Assembly (NCBI RefSeq): GCF_020554865.1 | Contig: NZ_JAJCIC010000002.1 | Coordinates: 186,001 to 250,000, forward strand | Origin: Lacrimispora sp. 210928-DFI.3.58 | Lineage (GTDB): Bacteria; Bacillota; Clostridia; Lachnospirales; Lachnospiraceae | DNA length: 64,000 nucleotides | Direction: 5' to 3' | Part shown: piece after piece, positions 24,870 through 33,582 of the stretch | Layout: the number at the start of each line of letters is the position of its first letter | How positions within the stretch are numbered: the first letter of the stretch is position 1 | Translations under genes and position numbers: made by a program | The notes under the pieces: generated by a model | The model's database searches: none | Told to the model about the DNA's origin: nothing | What the model saw: the letters and a program-made list of their open reading frames with translations, nothing else

Positions 24870-25830
24870 ACCTTTTCCTCCTTTCCTGCTTTCTTCTTTT
24901 TATAAGTGTTGTACTGAGAACGGATCCTGGGATCCACATATGCATAGAGCATATCGACCAAAAGGTTGATCATACTGAAGGAAACGGCTATGAGCAGCAC
25001 ACCTCCCTGAACGACCGGATAGTCCCTCTGCTTGATCGCATCCACCATAAGCTTTCCCAAACCCGGCACCGAGAAAATGGACTCAATGACAACGGCTCCT
25101 CCCAGTCCCGCGCCAAAACGGAGTCCTACGATGGTAAGCACCGGGATCAGGGCATTTCTCAGAGCATGGATCCATATCACTCGTTTTTCGCTGGCTCCTT
25201 TTGCCCTGGCTGTCCTGATATAATCCTGCCGGATGGTCTCAAGCATACTGGAACGCGTAGTGCGCAAAATACTGCAAGAGGTATGGACGCCGATAGTAAA
25301 TGCCGGCATGATCCAATAGGAGGGCCCATAGAAGCCGCTGGCAGGAAGGATTTTCAGGTTCACTGCAAATATGAGGATAAAGATCATAGCCTGCCAGAAA
25401 TTCGGCATGGAAACACCCAGGAGCGATACCAGCCTGGCCAGCGTGTCTATCACGGTATCCTGATACACAGCTGATAAGATCCCCAAGGTATGGCAATGAT
25501 CACTGCCACAGTGATGCTAAGAGCCGACAGCAGCATTGTGGTCGGGTAGCGTGAAAGCAGAGATTCTGTTACGGACTGACCAGTAATATAGGACTTTCCA
25601 AAATCCCCATGGAGGATTCCTCCCAGATAGTTCCCAAATTGGACAATATATGGATCATTAAGGCCCATCTCCTCTCTCTGGGCCTGATATTCTTCTTCTG
25701 TTGCCATCTCCCCCACGATCATGCGGGCGGGATCGCCCGGTGTCAGATATAGCATAGTAAAAATCAGCAGAGCGACACCGAACATCACCGGGATCATAAG
25801 CAGCAGCCTTTTTCGGAAATACCGAAGCAT
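24866..25830 (-). pseudogene. oligopeptide-type ABC transporter permease (OppB-like), frameshifted
   Basis: The N-terminal part (25830 to about 25487) reads MLRYFRKRLLLMIPVMFGVA with TPGDPARMI and ends VAVIIAIP. The rest continues in another frame as LGILSAVYQDTVIDTLA through the EAA loop (RTARAKGASEKRVIWIHALRN) to the end at 24866. At the join the DNA reads CCTTGGGG; one more T would restore IPLGIL, the usual family sequence. The gene is therefore intact but for one missing base in a short homopolymer run. Its stop overlaps the OppC start, so organisation is otherwise normal. Confidence 0.85.
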
Positions 25831-25854
25831 GTATTCACCTCCATTGCAGATCAG

Positions 25855-27444
25855 CTATTCTAATGTAATCTTTGTCAAATCAGGCAGGCCGGAGGGATCA
25901 AACCCAAAGCCCTTTACATTGTCTCTGCAGGCATAGGATATGTAGGCAAATACCAGAGGTACTGAATAATAGCTGTTCCAGCAGTACTGCTGAAGTTCCT
26001 CATAAATCGCCTTTCTCTTTTCTGCGTCATATTCCGCCCGCCCTGCATCCAGCAGCTCCTGGATATGCTGGTCATTACAGTTCAAAATGCCTGCATAGCC
26101 AATGGCCCATGTGGACATAGCATGGTCGGGATCGCCTGAGGAGGCATTAAAACGGCTGCGTCCAAACCTTGTAAGCTTCGCAGCGTTGCGCTCACGGATC
26201 GTTGCCTGGTCGTAAGTGGTGATCATCACATTGATTCCTGCCTCTTTCCACATAGCCTGTGCGATCTCAAGCATATTCTTTGTTTGCCTGTCCTCCGCCA
26301 CTGTGATCTCGCAGTCAAAGCCATTGGGATAGCCTGCATCAATCACAAGCTGCTTCGCCCTCTCTATGTCACGCTTGATGGGGCCGATGGACTTGTGTCC
26401 AAAGATCTCAGAGCTCATGACTGAATCTGCAGCAACTCCCATATCTCCGTAAACAGCCTGCACAATGGCCGGAACATCCAGCGCAATGTTCATAGCCTCG
26501 CGGATGCGGATATCGGAAAATTCTTCTGCCTCCATGCTCATCTGCAGGATCTCGTGAGTATATCCGGGTCCGGAAAGTGCCACGATCTCAGGATTTTCAT
26601 CCAGACGGTCATAATCCTCTGGACCTACGGTATAGATAATATCTACACCGCCAGACTCCAGCTCTATGGCACGGATACTGGAATCAGAGATAAAACGGTA
26701 GATCACGCTCTTTAAACTGGGCTTCTCTCCCCAGTAGTTCTCATTTCTTGTCACGGTAACGTGGTCGCCAGCCACCCATTCTGTAAAGATATATGGTCCT
26801 GTGCCAATGGGCGCCCTTCCATGTGCATCCTCGCCCATCTCCTCCATCGCCTTCTTGTTTAAGATCTGTCCTCTTCCAGTAGCCAGGTAATTCAGTACGG
26901 CTGAGGAAGGATTGTAAAGCTTCATCTCAACTGTCAGTTCATCAATGGCCTTTGTATTAGCCTCGTCAATATCAGAAAACTGTGTCTTGGTGGCAGAGCC
27001 TGTTTTTGAGCGGTTGATCGTGTATATGACATCCTCTGCGGTAAGCTTTTCCCCATTGTGAAAATACACATTATCCCGGAGGTGGAATACGATCGTGGTG
27101 TCATCCGGCATTTCCCAGGATTCGGCAAGCCCTGGTACATAATCGCCATTCTCCCCTTTCTTGATCAGTGTCTCCATTATCATCTGCTGGATATTGTGGG
27201 CCTGCGGAAGGTTCTGTGTATGCGGATCCAACTTGGCAGGCTCTGCATCCAGAGCAACGATTAGTGTATCTCTGCCTGACCCCTTTTCAGACTCCTTACC
27301 TACCTGTTCCTGGGCAGCGGTTTCCTTTCCGCTTACCTGGCTGTTATTTCCCTGGGCTGAAATGCCAGCCCTTTTTCCGCCTGTGCATGCAGAGAGAAGC
27401 ATGACAGCGCTCAATATCAATACGGTCATTCTGCGTTTTTTCAT
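25855..27444 (-). CDS. OppA-type solute-binding lipoprotein (copy 2)
   Basis: A 529-residue family-5 substrate receptor. Signal peptide and lipobox LSAC (Cys20), then a Gln/Glu/Ser-rich tether to about residue 58. The mature protein starts RDTLIVALDAEPAKLDPHTQ and contains PGLAESWEMPDDTTIVFHLRD-type family segments and ends SGLPDLTKITLE. It is closely similar along its whole length to the receptor at 28920-30500. It delivers substrate to OppBC. It sits 44 bases after the amidohydrolase gene. Confidence 0.92.
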   Translation of the reverse strand: MKKRRMTVLILSAVMLLSACTGGKRAGISAQGNNSQVSGKETAAQEQVGKESEKGSGRDTLIVALDAEPAKLDPHTQNLPQAHNIQQMIMETLIKKGENGDYVPGLAESWEMPDDTTIVFHLRDNVYFHNGEKLTAEDVIYTINRSKTGSATKTQFSDIDEANTKAIDELTVEMKLYNPSSAVLNYLATGRGQILNKKAMEEMGEDAHGRAPIGTGPYIFTEWVAGDHVTVTRNENYWGEKPSLKSVIYRFISDSSIRAIELESGGVDIIYTVGPEDYDRLDENPEIVALSGPGYTHEILQMSMEAEEFSDIRIREAMNIALDVPAIVQAVYGDMGVAADSVMSSEIFGHKSIGPIKRDIERAKQLVIDAGYPNGFDCEITVAEDRQTKNMLEIAQAMWKEAGINVMITTYDQATIRERNAAKLTRFGRSRFNASSGDPDHAMSTWAIGYAGILNCNDQHIQELLDAGRAEYDAEKRKAIYEELQQYCWNSYYSVPLVFAYISYACRDNVKGFGFDPSGLPDLTKITLE

Positions 27445-27487
27445 TTTTCATCCGTTCCTTCCTTCATTTATCATTTTCTCAACAGTC

Positions 27488-28873
27488 TCAGTGACCGACA
27501 GGAGGACATATCCCCTCCGGCAGTGGCGAGCGGTATGGACGGTTCTTTGTTACCTCGGAAAACTCGGCCTTTGCACGCTCCAAAATAAGCGGATTCTCCA
27601 GCAGCCTCACTCCCCAAAGGGCCATGCTCCTGGCTGCAAACATCGCTCCCTTAAAGCCAATGCTGCTTCCTACACTGGCAGTCAGCTGCCAGCTGTGCCC
27701 TGGTGTGCCCAGAGGCATGCAGGCTGTCCAGAAGGTTGCTGTAGGTACGATCCAGCTCACATCGCCTGTATCAGAAGAGCCCATGCTTCCTTCTGTCAGT
27801 AACGGGAGTACCCCTCTGTGAAGCTGGTCATTCGGAGAGAGCTGATACTTTTCCACTGTTTTTTTGTAATAGCCCGGCACGGTGCGATTGATCTCCTCTG
27901 CAAATTTCAGCTCTTCCTTACTCCAGGGCTCTTGTATTGTGTCCTTCATGCATTCACAGATCAGTTCACATAAAACCTTATTATGCAGCTTGTTATAACA
28001 GCCTCCCAAAAAATCTGCCTTCAGCTCTGTCTCTGTCATGAGTGCAGCTCCTTGGGCAACCTTAAGCACCCTTCTGTAAACCTCGTCCACATTTTCTCTG
28101 GATGAAGCTCTTACAAAATACAGTCCGGCTGCATATTCCGGAACAATATTTGGTGCCTTTCCCCCATCGGTGATCGTGTAATGGATACGCACATCCGAAG
28201 GGACATGCTCTCTTAAATAATTAATTCCTACATTTGTGAGCTCAAGTGCATCTAACGCGCTTCTTCCATTTTGGGGATCAGCACTGGCATGAGCCGATTT
28301 TCCATAAAAGTGCAGGCGGAACTGATTCACGGCAAGACTGCTGCCAACGGTAACCCTGTTCACCGTCATGGGATGGAAGGAAATGGCACAGTCCAGTCCG
28401 TGAAAGACTCCTTCCCTTGCCAAAAAGAGCTTACCGCCCATAGATTCCTCTGCAGGACAGCCAAGGTAAACGATTGTTCCTTTCGTCCCCTTTTTTATCA
28501 TCTCTGACCGCAGCCCCAGCACTGCTCCCAGGCAGGCAGTGCCCATCAGATTGTGGCCGCAGCCATGGCCATATTCCTTTCCGGCAGACTTCTTATACGG
28601 AACGCACTCCTGGCTTAAGCCCGGCAGGGAATCATACTCTGCAAGAAACCCGATTGCCGGCTTTCCATCCCCCCAGACAGCGCGGATGGCTGTGGAAATT
28701 CCCCCGATTCCTGTCTCCACCTCAAAGCCTTCCTTTTTGAGAATGCTGCAGATGCTTTCGCATGCAATCACCTCTCTGTACCCTGGTTCCGGATTCTCCC
28801 AAATTGTCCGGCAGAGCTTCTCCAGCTCTGCCTCATGTCCTTTGATTTCTCTTTCAATTGCTTCCACTGACAT
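27488..28873 (-). CDS. M20 amidohydrolase, AbgB-like
   Basis: A 461-residue dizinc hydrolase. It resembles the AbgB subunit of p-aminobenzoyl-glutamate hydrolase: IWENPEPGYRE at 26-36, GFLAEYDSLPGLSQ, the zinc motif GHGCGHNLMG near 103-112, PAEES and a late SMGSSDTGDVSW. The dimer domain has YGKSAHASADPQNGRSALDA. The ATG at 28873 has AGAGGG seven bases upstream. It lies between two OppA-type receptors, so the imported compound is probably an amide or peptide cleaved here. AbgB in E. coli needs an AbgA partner; none is adjacent. Confidence 0.87.
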   Translation of the reverse strand: MSVEAIEREIKGHEAELEKLCRTIWENPEPGYREVIACESICSILKKEGFEVETGIGGISTAIRAVWGDGKPAIGFLAEYDSLPGLSQECVPYKKSAGKEYGHGCGHNLMGTACLGAVLGLRSEMIKKGTKGTIVYLGCPAEESMGGKLFLAREGVFHGLDCAISFHPMTVNRVTVGSSLAVNQFRLHFYGKSAHASADPQNGRSALDALELTNVGINYLREHVPSDVRIHYTITDGGKAPNIVPEYAAGLYFVRASSRENVDEVYRRVLKVAQGAALMTETELKADFLGGCYNKLHNKVLCELICECMKDTIQEPWSKEELKFAEEINRTVPGYYKKTVEKYQLSPNDQLHRGVLPLLTEGSMGSSDTGDVSWIVPTATFWTACMPLGTPGHSWQLTASVGSSIGFKGAMFAARSMALWGVRLLENPLILERAKAEFSEVTKNRPYRSPLPEGICPPVGH

Positions 28874-28919
28874 AACCATACCCTCTCTATCTGCTCTTTC
28901 CTGTCTTCCCGTTTACAGG

Positions 28920-30500
28920 CTACTCGACTGTAACCTTTGTCAGATCCGGAAGCCCGGAAGGTACAAATTCAAAGCCCTTTACGTAGTCACCATGAGCATA
29001 GGAAATGTAGGGGAAGGCCATGGGAACGCTGTAGTAGGTATTCCAGCAGTATTCCTGGAGTTCTCCGTAGATTTCCTTTCTCTTCTGGTTGTCATACTCT
29101 GCACGGCCTGCATCCAGAAGCTCCTGTATATAGGGATCATTGCAGTTTAGGCCGCCTGCATAGCCAATGGCCCAGATGGACATTGCGTGGTCCGGATCAC
29201 CAGAGCCTGCGAAGAAACGGGTACGTCCAAATCTTGTAAGCTTTGCCACATTCCTCTCACGGATCGTCGCCAGATCATAGGTTGTAATGGTCACATTGAT
29301 TCCTGCTTCCTTCCACATAGCCTGGGCAATTTCAAGCATATTGAGGGTCTGACGGTCATCCGGCACTGTGATCTCACAGTCAAAGCCGTTGGGATAGCCC
29401 GCTTCGATAACGAGCTGTTTTGCCCTCTCTATATCCTGCTTGATCGGGCCGACTGCTTTGTGGGCAAATACCTCGGAACTGATCACAGAATCTGCCGCCA
29501 TCGCCAGATCCCCATACACCGCTTTCACAATGGCGGTGGTGTCCAGTGCAATGTTCATGGCTTCACGGATGCGGATATCGGAAAATTCCTCTGCCTCCAT
29601 ACTCATCTGAAGGATCTCATGGGTATAACCAGGCCCGGAAAGTGCCACGATATGGGGATTTTCATCCAATCTCGCATAATCCTCCGGTCCCACTGTATAG
29701 ATAATATCCACACCTCCTGACTCCAGCTCAATGGAGCGCACGCTGGAATCTGAAATAAACCGATAGGTCACATTCTCCATGCCGGGATTCTCTCCCCAAT
29801 AGGAGTCATTTTTTGTTACCTTGATGTGATCGCCTGACACCCATTCCGTAAACATGTATGGACCTGTTCCCACAGGAGCCCTTCCGTAGGCATCCTCTCC
29901 CATCTCCTCCATAGCCTTTTTATTCAATATGTAGCCCCGTCCCATAGAAAGGTAGTTGAGAACAGCTGATGACGGCTGATGCAGCTTCATTTCCACAGTA
30001 AGCTCATCAATTGCCTTTGTGTTTGCCTCGTCAATATCAGAAAATTGTGTCTTTGTGGCTGATCCCGTTTTCGCCCGGTTGATCGTGTATATGACATCCT
30101 CCGATGTGAATTTTTCACCATTGTGAAAATATACGTTGTCCCGGAGATGGAAAATGATCGTTGTGTCATCCGGCATTTCCCAGGACTCTGCCAGGCAGGG
30201 TTCGTATTCTCCATCCTTTCCTTTTTTAATCAAGGGCTCTTCCACCATTTGCATCACATTGTACGACTGTGGAAGGTTCTGTGTGTGGGGATCCAGCTTT
30301 TGAGGTTCAGCCTCCAGGGCCACGATCAGAGTATCTCTTCCCATTTTCTTTCCCACTTTTTCTCCAGGATCAGCTGCTGCTTCCTTTGCAGGCTCTGCTG
30401 CTCCTCCTTGAGCCGACGCATCTGCTGCCTTTTTCCCTGAACAGGCACTGAGAAGCAATGCTACGCACAAGCCCACTATGATCATTCCATTTCTTTTCAT
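28920..30500 (-). CDS. OppA-type solute-binding lipoprotein (copy 1)
   Basis: A 526-residue family-5 receptor with lipobox LSAC (Cys20), a short Ala/Glu-rich tether, and the mature start RDTLIVALEAEPQKLDPHTQ. Long stretches are identical to copy 2 (for example TAIDELTVEMKL-type and YTINR segments), so the two arose by a recent duplication. AAAGGAGG lies seven bases before the ATG at 30500; the frame extends upstream without a site. First gene of the opp operon, divergent from the LysR gene. Confidence 0.92.
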   Translation of the reverse strand: MKRNGMIIVGLCVALLLSACSGKKAADASAQGGAAEPAKEAAADPGEKVGKKMGRDTLIVALEAEPQKLDPHTQNLPQSYNVMQMVEEPLIKKGKDGEYEPCLAESWEMPDDTTIIFHLRDNVYFHNGEKFTSEDVIYTINRAKTGSATKTQFSDIDEANTKAIDELTVEMKLHQPSSAVLNYLSMGRGYILNKKAMEEMGEDAYGRAPVGTGPYMFTEWVSGDHIKVTKNDSYWGENPGMENVTYRFISDSSVRSIELESGGVDIIYTVGPEDYARLDENPHIVALSGPGYTHEILQMSMEAEEFSDIRIREAMNIALDTTAIVKAVYGDLAMAADSVISSEVFAHKAVGPIKQDIERAKQLVIEAGYPNGFDCEITVPDDRQTLNMLEIAQAMWKEAGINVTITTYDLATIRERNVAKLTRFGRTRFFAGSGDPDHAMSIWAIGYAGGLNCNDPYIQELLDAGRAEYDNQKRKEIYGELQEYCWNTYYSVPMAFPYISYAHGDYVKGFEFVPSGLPDLTKVTVE

Positions 30501-30583
30501 TGTTTTCCTCCTTTGCGTGATTGATTTGAGAAATGTACATACAATAAGATTAAACTGAATATAACATACAGAATTTTGAATGT

Positions 30584-30622
30584 AAAACGATGAATACCGT
30601 CGATAAACAACGGTAAAACCGA
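30584..30622. promoter_or_regulatory. 39-bp site in the LysR-oppA divergent region (copy 2)
   Basis: Second copy of the shared site, 35 of 39 bases as at 20651-20689, including TGAATACCGT and AACAACGGTAAAACCGA. It lies between the LysR -35 box and the oppA leader, the standard position for LysR autoregulation and activation of the divergent gene. Confidence 0.82.
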
Positions 30623-30623
30623 A

Positions 30624-30652
30624 TTCCATTTAGAATTAAATCATGCTATAAT
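30624..30652 (+). promoter_or_regulatory. promoter of the LysR gene
   Basis: TTCCAT (30624-30629) and TATAAT (30647-30652) are 17 bases apart; TGC before the -10 box makes it an extended type. The -35 box abuts the 39-bp site, so binding there would block or modulate transcription. Confidence 0.7.
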
Positions 30653-30683
30653 GAAGAAAATATCACGCAAAGGAGAGGGGACA

Positions 30684-31580
30684 ATGACTGCAACATTACG
30701 GCACTTGCAAATTTTTTCAGAAGTGGCACAATGCGGTAAAATGAGTCTGGCTGCAGAGCGTTTATTTCTGTCCCAGTCCACTGTAAGTCAGGCCATTTCT
30801 GAACTGGAGGGCTACTATAATGTGCTTTTATTTGAACGTCTCTCCAAACGCCTCCACCTCACTCCCAAAGGGGAAGAGCTTCTGATCTATGCCCGGAGAA
30901 TCCTTACCTTGACGGAGGATATGGATTCCTACTTTAAGCATTCTGCCAAAAGGGCAGATCTGCGCATTGGCGCATCTGTGACCACCGGCACCTATATTAT
31001 GTACACTCTGGCAAAACAATTCCGTAATATCATGCCGCAGATCGATATGAGGGTCTGCGTCTTCAGCTCTCCCCAGATCAAGGCAAAGGTTTTATCCAAT
31101 GAACTGGACATCGCACTGACAGCAGGCTCTATCACCAACCCGGATCTGATCGTCCGCCCTGTGATCTCAGACGAGCTGGTATTCGTATGCGGCCGGGAGC
31201 ATCCCTTTTTCGGACGTTCCCAAGTGACTCTGAGTGATCTCGCTGACCAGGAATACGTACTGCGTGAATCTACCAGCGCTACCCGCAAAATTTTTGACAG
31301 CTTTATAGAAAAACATAATATTCCTATACGTATCAGCTGGGTATGCAACAATACGGAAGCCGTCAAGCTGGCGGTAGAAGGCAACTGCGGTATTACGCTC
31401 ATTTCCCGGTCCCTTATCAAAAAGGAATGTGCCGACCAGCGCCTGCACCCATTCTCTATAGAAGGACAGAGCTTTCAACGCCCCCTTTCCCTTATCTACC
31501 ATAAGGACAAATATCTTGGGCCTGCTGCGGAGGAATTTATCAGACTGTGCTCCCAATTTAAAGAAATGGAAGATCTTTGA
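30684..31580 (+). CDS. LysR family transcriptional regulator
   Basis: A 298-residue regulator. The N-terminal winged helix reads LRHLQIFSEVAQCGKMSLAAERL and SQSTVSQAISELE (about residues 5-40); the effector domain follows from about residue 90 (RIGASVTTGTYIM). The ATG at 30684 has AAAGGAGAGG upstream; an in-frame ATG at 30651 overlaps the promoter -10 box and is not a start. It is divergent from the opp operon and shares a 39-bp site with the GalB-like operon promoter, so it probably controls both in response to a pathway compound. Confidence 0.92.
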   Translation: MTATLRHLQIFSEVAQCGKMSLAAERLFLSQSTVSQAISELEGYYNVLLFERLSKRLHLTPKGEELLIYARRILTLTEDMDSYFKHSAKRADLRIGASVTTGTYIMYTLAKQFRNIMPQIDMRVCVFSSPQIKAKVLSNELDIALTAGSITNPDLIVRPVISDELVFVCGREHPFFGRSQVTLSDLADQEYVLRESTSATRKIFDSFIEKHNIPIRISWVCNNTEAVKLAVEGNCGITLISRSLIKKECADQRLHPFSIEGQSFQRPLSLIYHKDKYLGPAAEEFIRLCSQFKEMEDL

Positions 31581-31603
31581 GCTATCCAATGTGCCTATAA
31601 CGC

Positions 31604-31648
31604 CAGCAGGAGAAGTACCCTTTGGCACTTCCCCTGCTGGGTTTTTTC
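31604..31648 (+). terminator. strong terminator of the LysR gene
   Basis: CCAGCAGG-a-GAAGT and ACTTC-c-CCTGCTGG form a long stem with small internal loops, followed by GTTTTTTC. It lies 24 bases after the LysR stop, before the convergent glycosyltransferase. Confidence 0.9.
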
Positions 31649-31694
31649 TATTCTATTTCTGCATTTGATTCAAAAGCTGTCCGGAAGCAGTATC

Positions 31695-32624
31695 CTATCT
31701 TTCTATATTCTCCGTCCTCTCCACAATATAGATCGGCCTGTCCTTCAGCTCCGTAAACAAAATGGCGATATACTCCCCGATGATCCCGATAACAATGAAC
31801 ATCATGGCAAACATAAAGCAGATCAGCACCACAATGGTAGCATAGCCGCTGGGAGCTCCCTGCCTGGTGAGCAGGGTGTATATCATCACAGCCACTCCCA
31901 GGAGAGCGGAAAAGATTCCGGCGAAGATCCCCAGCTTCAGAGGCATATTAGAAAAGCACAGGATGGTGTTGACGGAAAACACAAACAGCTTGCGGATGCT
32001 GTACTTGCTCTCTCCTGCCACCCGCTCCCTGGCCTCATACTCAATGGTTGTCTTCCGAAAGCCCACATTCTGGACATAGCCCCGCAGGAAGCGCACCCGC
32101 TCCCGATAGCTATCCTTTAACACCTGAGCCACATGACGGCTGATGGCAAAAAAATCAGAGGCATTTGGTTCAAAATGGACATCGGCAATATGGTTGATCA
32201 GCCAGTAAAAGCCCGCAGAGGTGACATTTTTCACAAGACCTGCGGTGCGGTTCTTTGTCCGCACCATGTTCACTACCTCATAGCCTGCCTCAAACCGCTC
32301 CAATATCTGTGGAATACATTCCGGAGGATGCTGGAGATCCGCATCCATACAGATGATCCCATCCCCCCTGCTGTAGTCCAGACCAGCGATCATAGCCGCC
32401 TCATGGCCGAAATTCCTGGAAAAGCTGATGACCTTCACCCTTTTATCTTCTTTGGAAAGCCTGGTCAGTATCTCCAAGCTCCTGTCAGCGCTCCCATCAT
32501 TTACAAACACCAGCTCCCAGTCCCAGCTTATGCCCTTTAGTATCCTTACTGTTTCGCTGTAAAATTTTTCCAACGCCTTTTCCTCGTTGTAGACCGATAC
32601 CACAACGGAAACCATCTTGTCCAT
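31695..32624 (-). CDS. family 2 glycosyltransferase, polyprenyl-phosphate type with two C-terminal helices
   Basis: A 309-residue membrane enzyme of the GtrB/DPM1-like group. The catalytic domain begins VSVVVSVYNEEKALEKF, with FVNDGSADRS and the metal site CMDADLQHPPE (about 95). Two transmembrane helices near 230-300 anchor it, ending with IIGEYIAILFTELKDRP, typical of the group. These enzymes load glucose or another sugar onto undecaprenyl phosphate for addition outside the cell. It is the last gene of the polysaccharide operon. No strong ribosome site was seen. Confidence 0.88.
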   Translation of the reverse strand: MDKMVSVVVSVYNEEKALEKFYSETVRILKGISWDWELVFVNDGSADRSLEILTRLSKEDKRVKVISFSRNFGHEAAMIAGLDYSRGDGIICMDADLQHPPECIPQILERFEAGYEVVNMVRTKNRTAGLVKNVTSAGFYWLINHIADVHFEPNASDFFAISRHVAQVLKDSYRERVRFLRGYVQNVGFRKTTIEYEARERVAGESKYSIRKLFVFSVNTILCFSNMPLKLGIFAGIFSALLGVAVMIYTLLTRQGAPSGYATIVVLICFMFAMMFIVIGIIGEYIAILFTELKDRPIYIVERTENIER

Positions 32625-32653
32625 CTGTACGAATCCGTTCCTTTCTTCCCCGA

Positions 32654-33499
32654 CTATACGTCCCAGATCTCGATCTCCAGGCTGGAGTGGGCAGGAACCC
32701 GCTCCTCCTCAGGCGGAAGCTTCCTATAATCTCCATAAACCTCTGTCAATATCTGATGCCAGCCCTTTGGGATCATAAGCTTTGTATCCTCGAACTCCGC
32801 ATCCTCCACCTCTTCGCACCATTCCTTATCCAATGTGACATAAAGGTAATCCGGCTGATAATTACTGTAATACCACTTCGTCCCCCTGCTGTGCCGGTCC
32901 TTCAAGGCCAAGGCCCTCTGCATGGCAAAAATAGCCTTCATGGGGATCAGCCGTCCAGCTCCCGCCAGACCGCCCACAAAGATCTTGTGAACCAAACTGT
33001 ATTTCCCAAAATCCAGACAATCCCTATGTCCCATCGCAAGACCGTAGATCGCCTTGTGAAGGAACTTTGTGAACTCCGCGCTGCCCTTTCCCGCCGGAAG
33101 CTTATCCAGGATAAACAGATCCACCCACAGGTGGTTCAGCTTTCCCTCATAAAACTGCATGTGGGCATTGTCCTCGTGGCATTTGCTGTTCTTGTAAATG
33201 ATCCTGGGGGTAAAGTCAAAGAAAGCCCTGCCCTTCCGGTAGCAGTCCGGCTCCAGAAACTCCATGGAATCCGGCAGCTCCCTCTTTGCCACCTTCTTAA
33301 ACGCTTCATACTGCTTTCTTGTAAATACCACATCCGCGTCATCATCCCAGGGAATAAAGCCCTTATGGCGCACAGCTCCCAGCAGAGTGCCTGCATCCAA
33401 TCCATACCGTATCTTATACTTGCGGCAAATGCGGTCAATTTCCTTTAAAATACTTAGGTTTGCCTGGTGAACCCTTGTCATGTCATACGATACTGCCAT
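32654..33499 (-). CDS. LicD family phosphotransferase
   Basis: A 281-residue LicD protein. The defining motif is YGLDAGTLLGAVRHKGFIPW followed by DDDADV (about residues 34-60). LicD enzymes move phosphocholine, or in other cases another phospho-group, onto cell-surface glycans. The start at 33499 has AGGAG nine bases upstream; the 30 codons before it are unsupported. No choline kinase or CDP-choline genes lie in the window, so the donor is uncertain. Within the polysaccharide operon after the E1 dehydrase. Confidence 0.88.
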   Translation of the reverse strand: MAVSYDMTRVHQANLSILKEIDRICRKYKIRYGLDAGTLLGAVRHKGFIPWDDDADVVFTRKQYEAFKKVAKRELPDSMEFLEPDCYRKGRAFFDFTPRIIYKNSKCHEDNAHMQFYEGKLNHLWVDLFILDKLPAGKGSAEFTKFLHKAIYGLAMGHRDCLDFGKYSLVHKIFVGGLAGAGRLIPMKAIFAMQRALALKDRHSRGTKWYYSNYQPDYLYVTLDKEWCEEVEDAEFEDTKLMIPKGWHQILTEVYGDYRKLPPEEERVPAHSSLEIEIWDV

Positions 33500-33582
33500 A
33501 CGATCGCTCTCCTTTTTCACAGCCTGCCTGCCCAGGGGACAGAGCCAGCTGCACCTCCTATCCTTCCAGATTTCCCTGTCTG

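Noticed and set aside
24737..25474. 245-residue frame opposite the OppB and OppC genes
   Set aside because: Composition (His, Gln, Ser) and position show a shadow of the permease genes.
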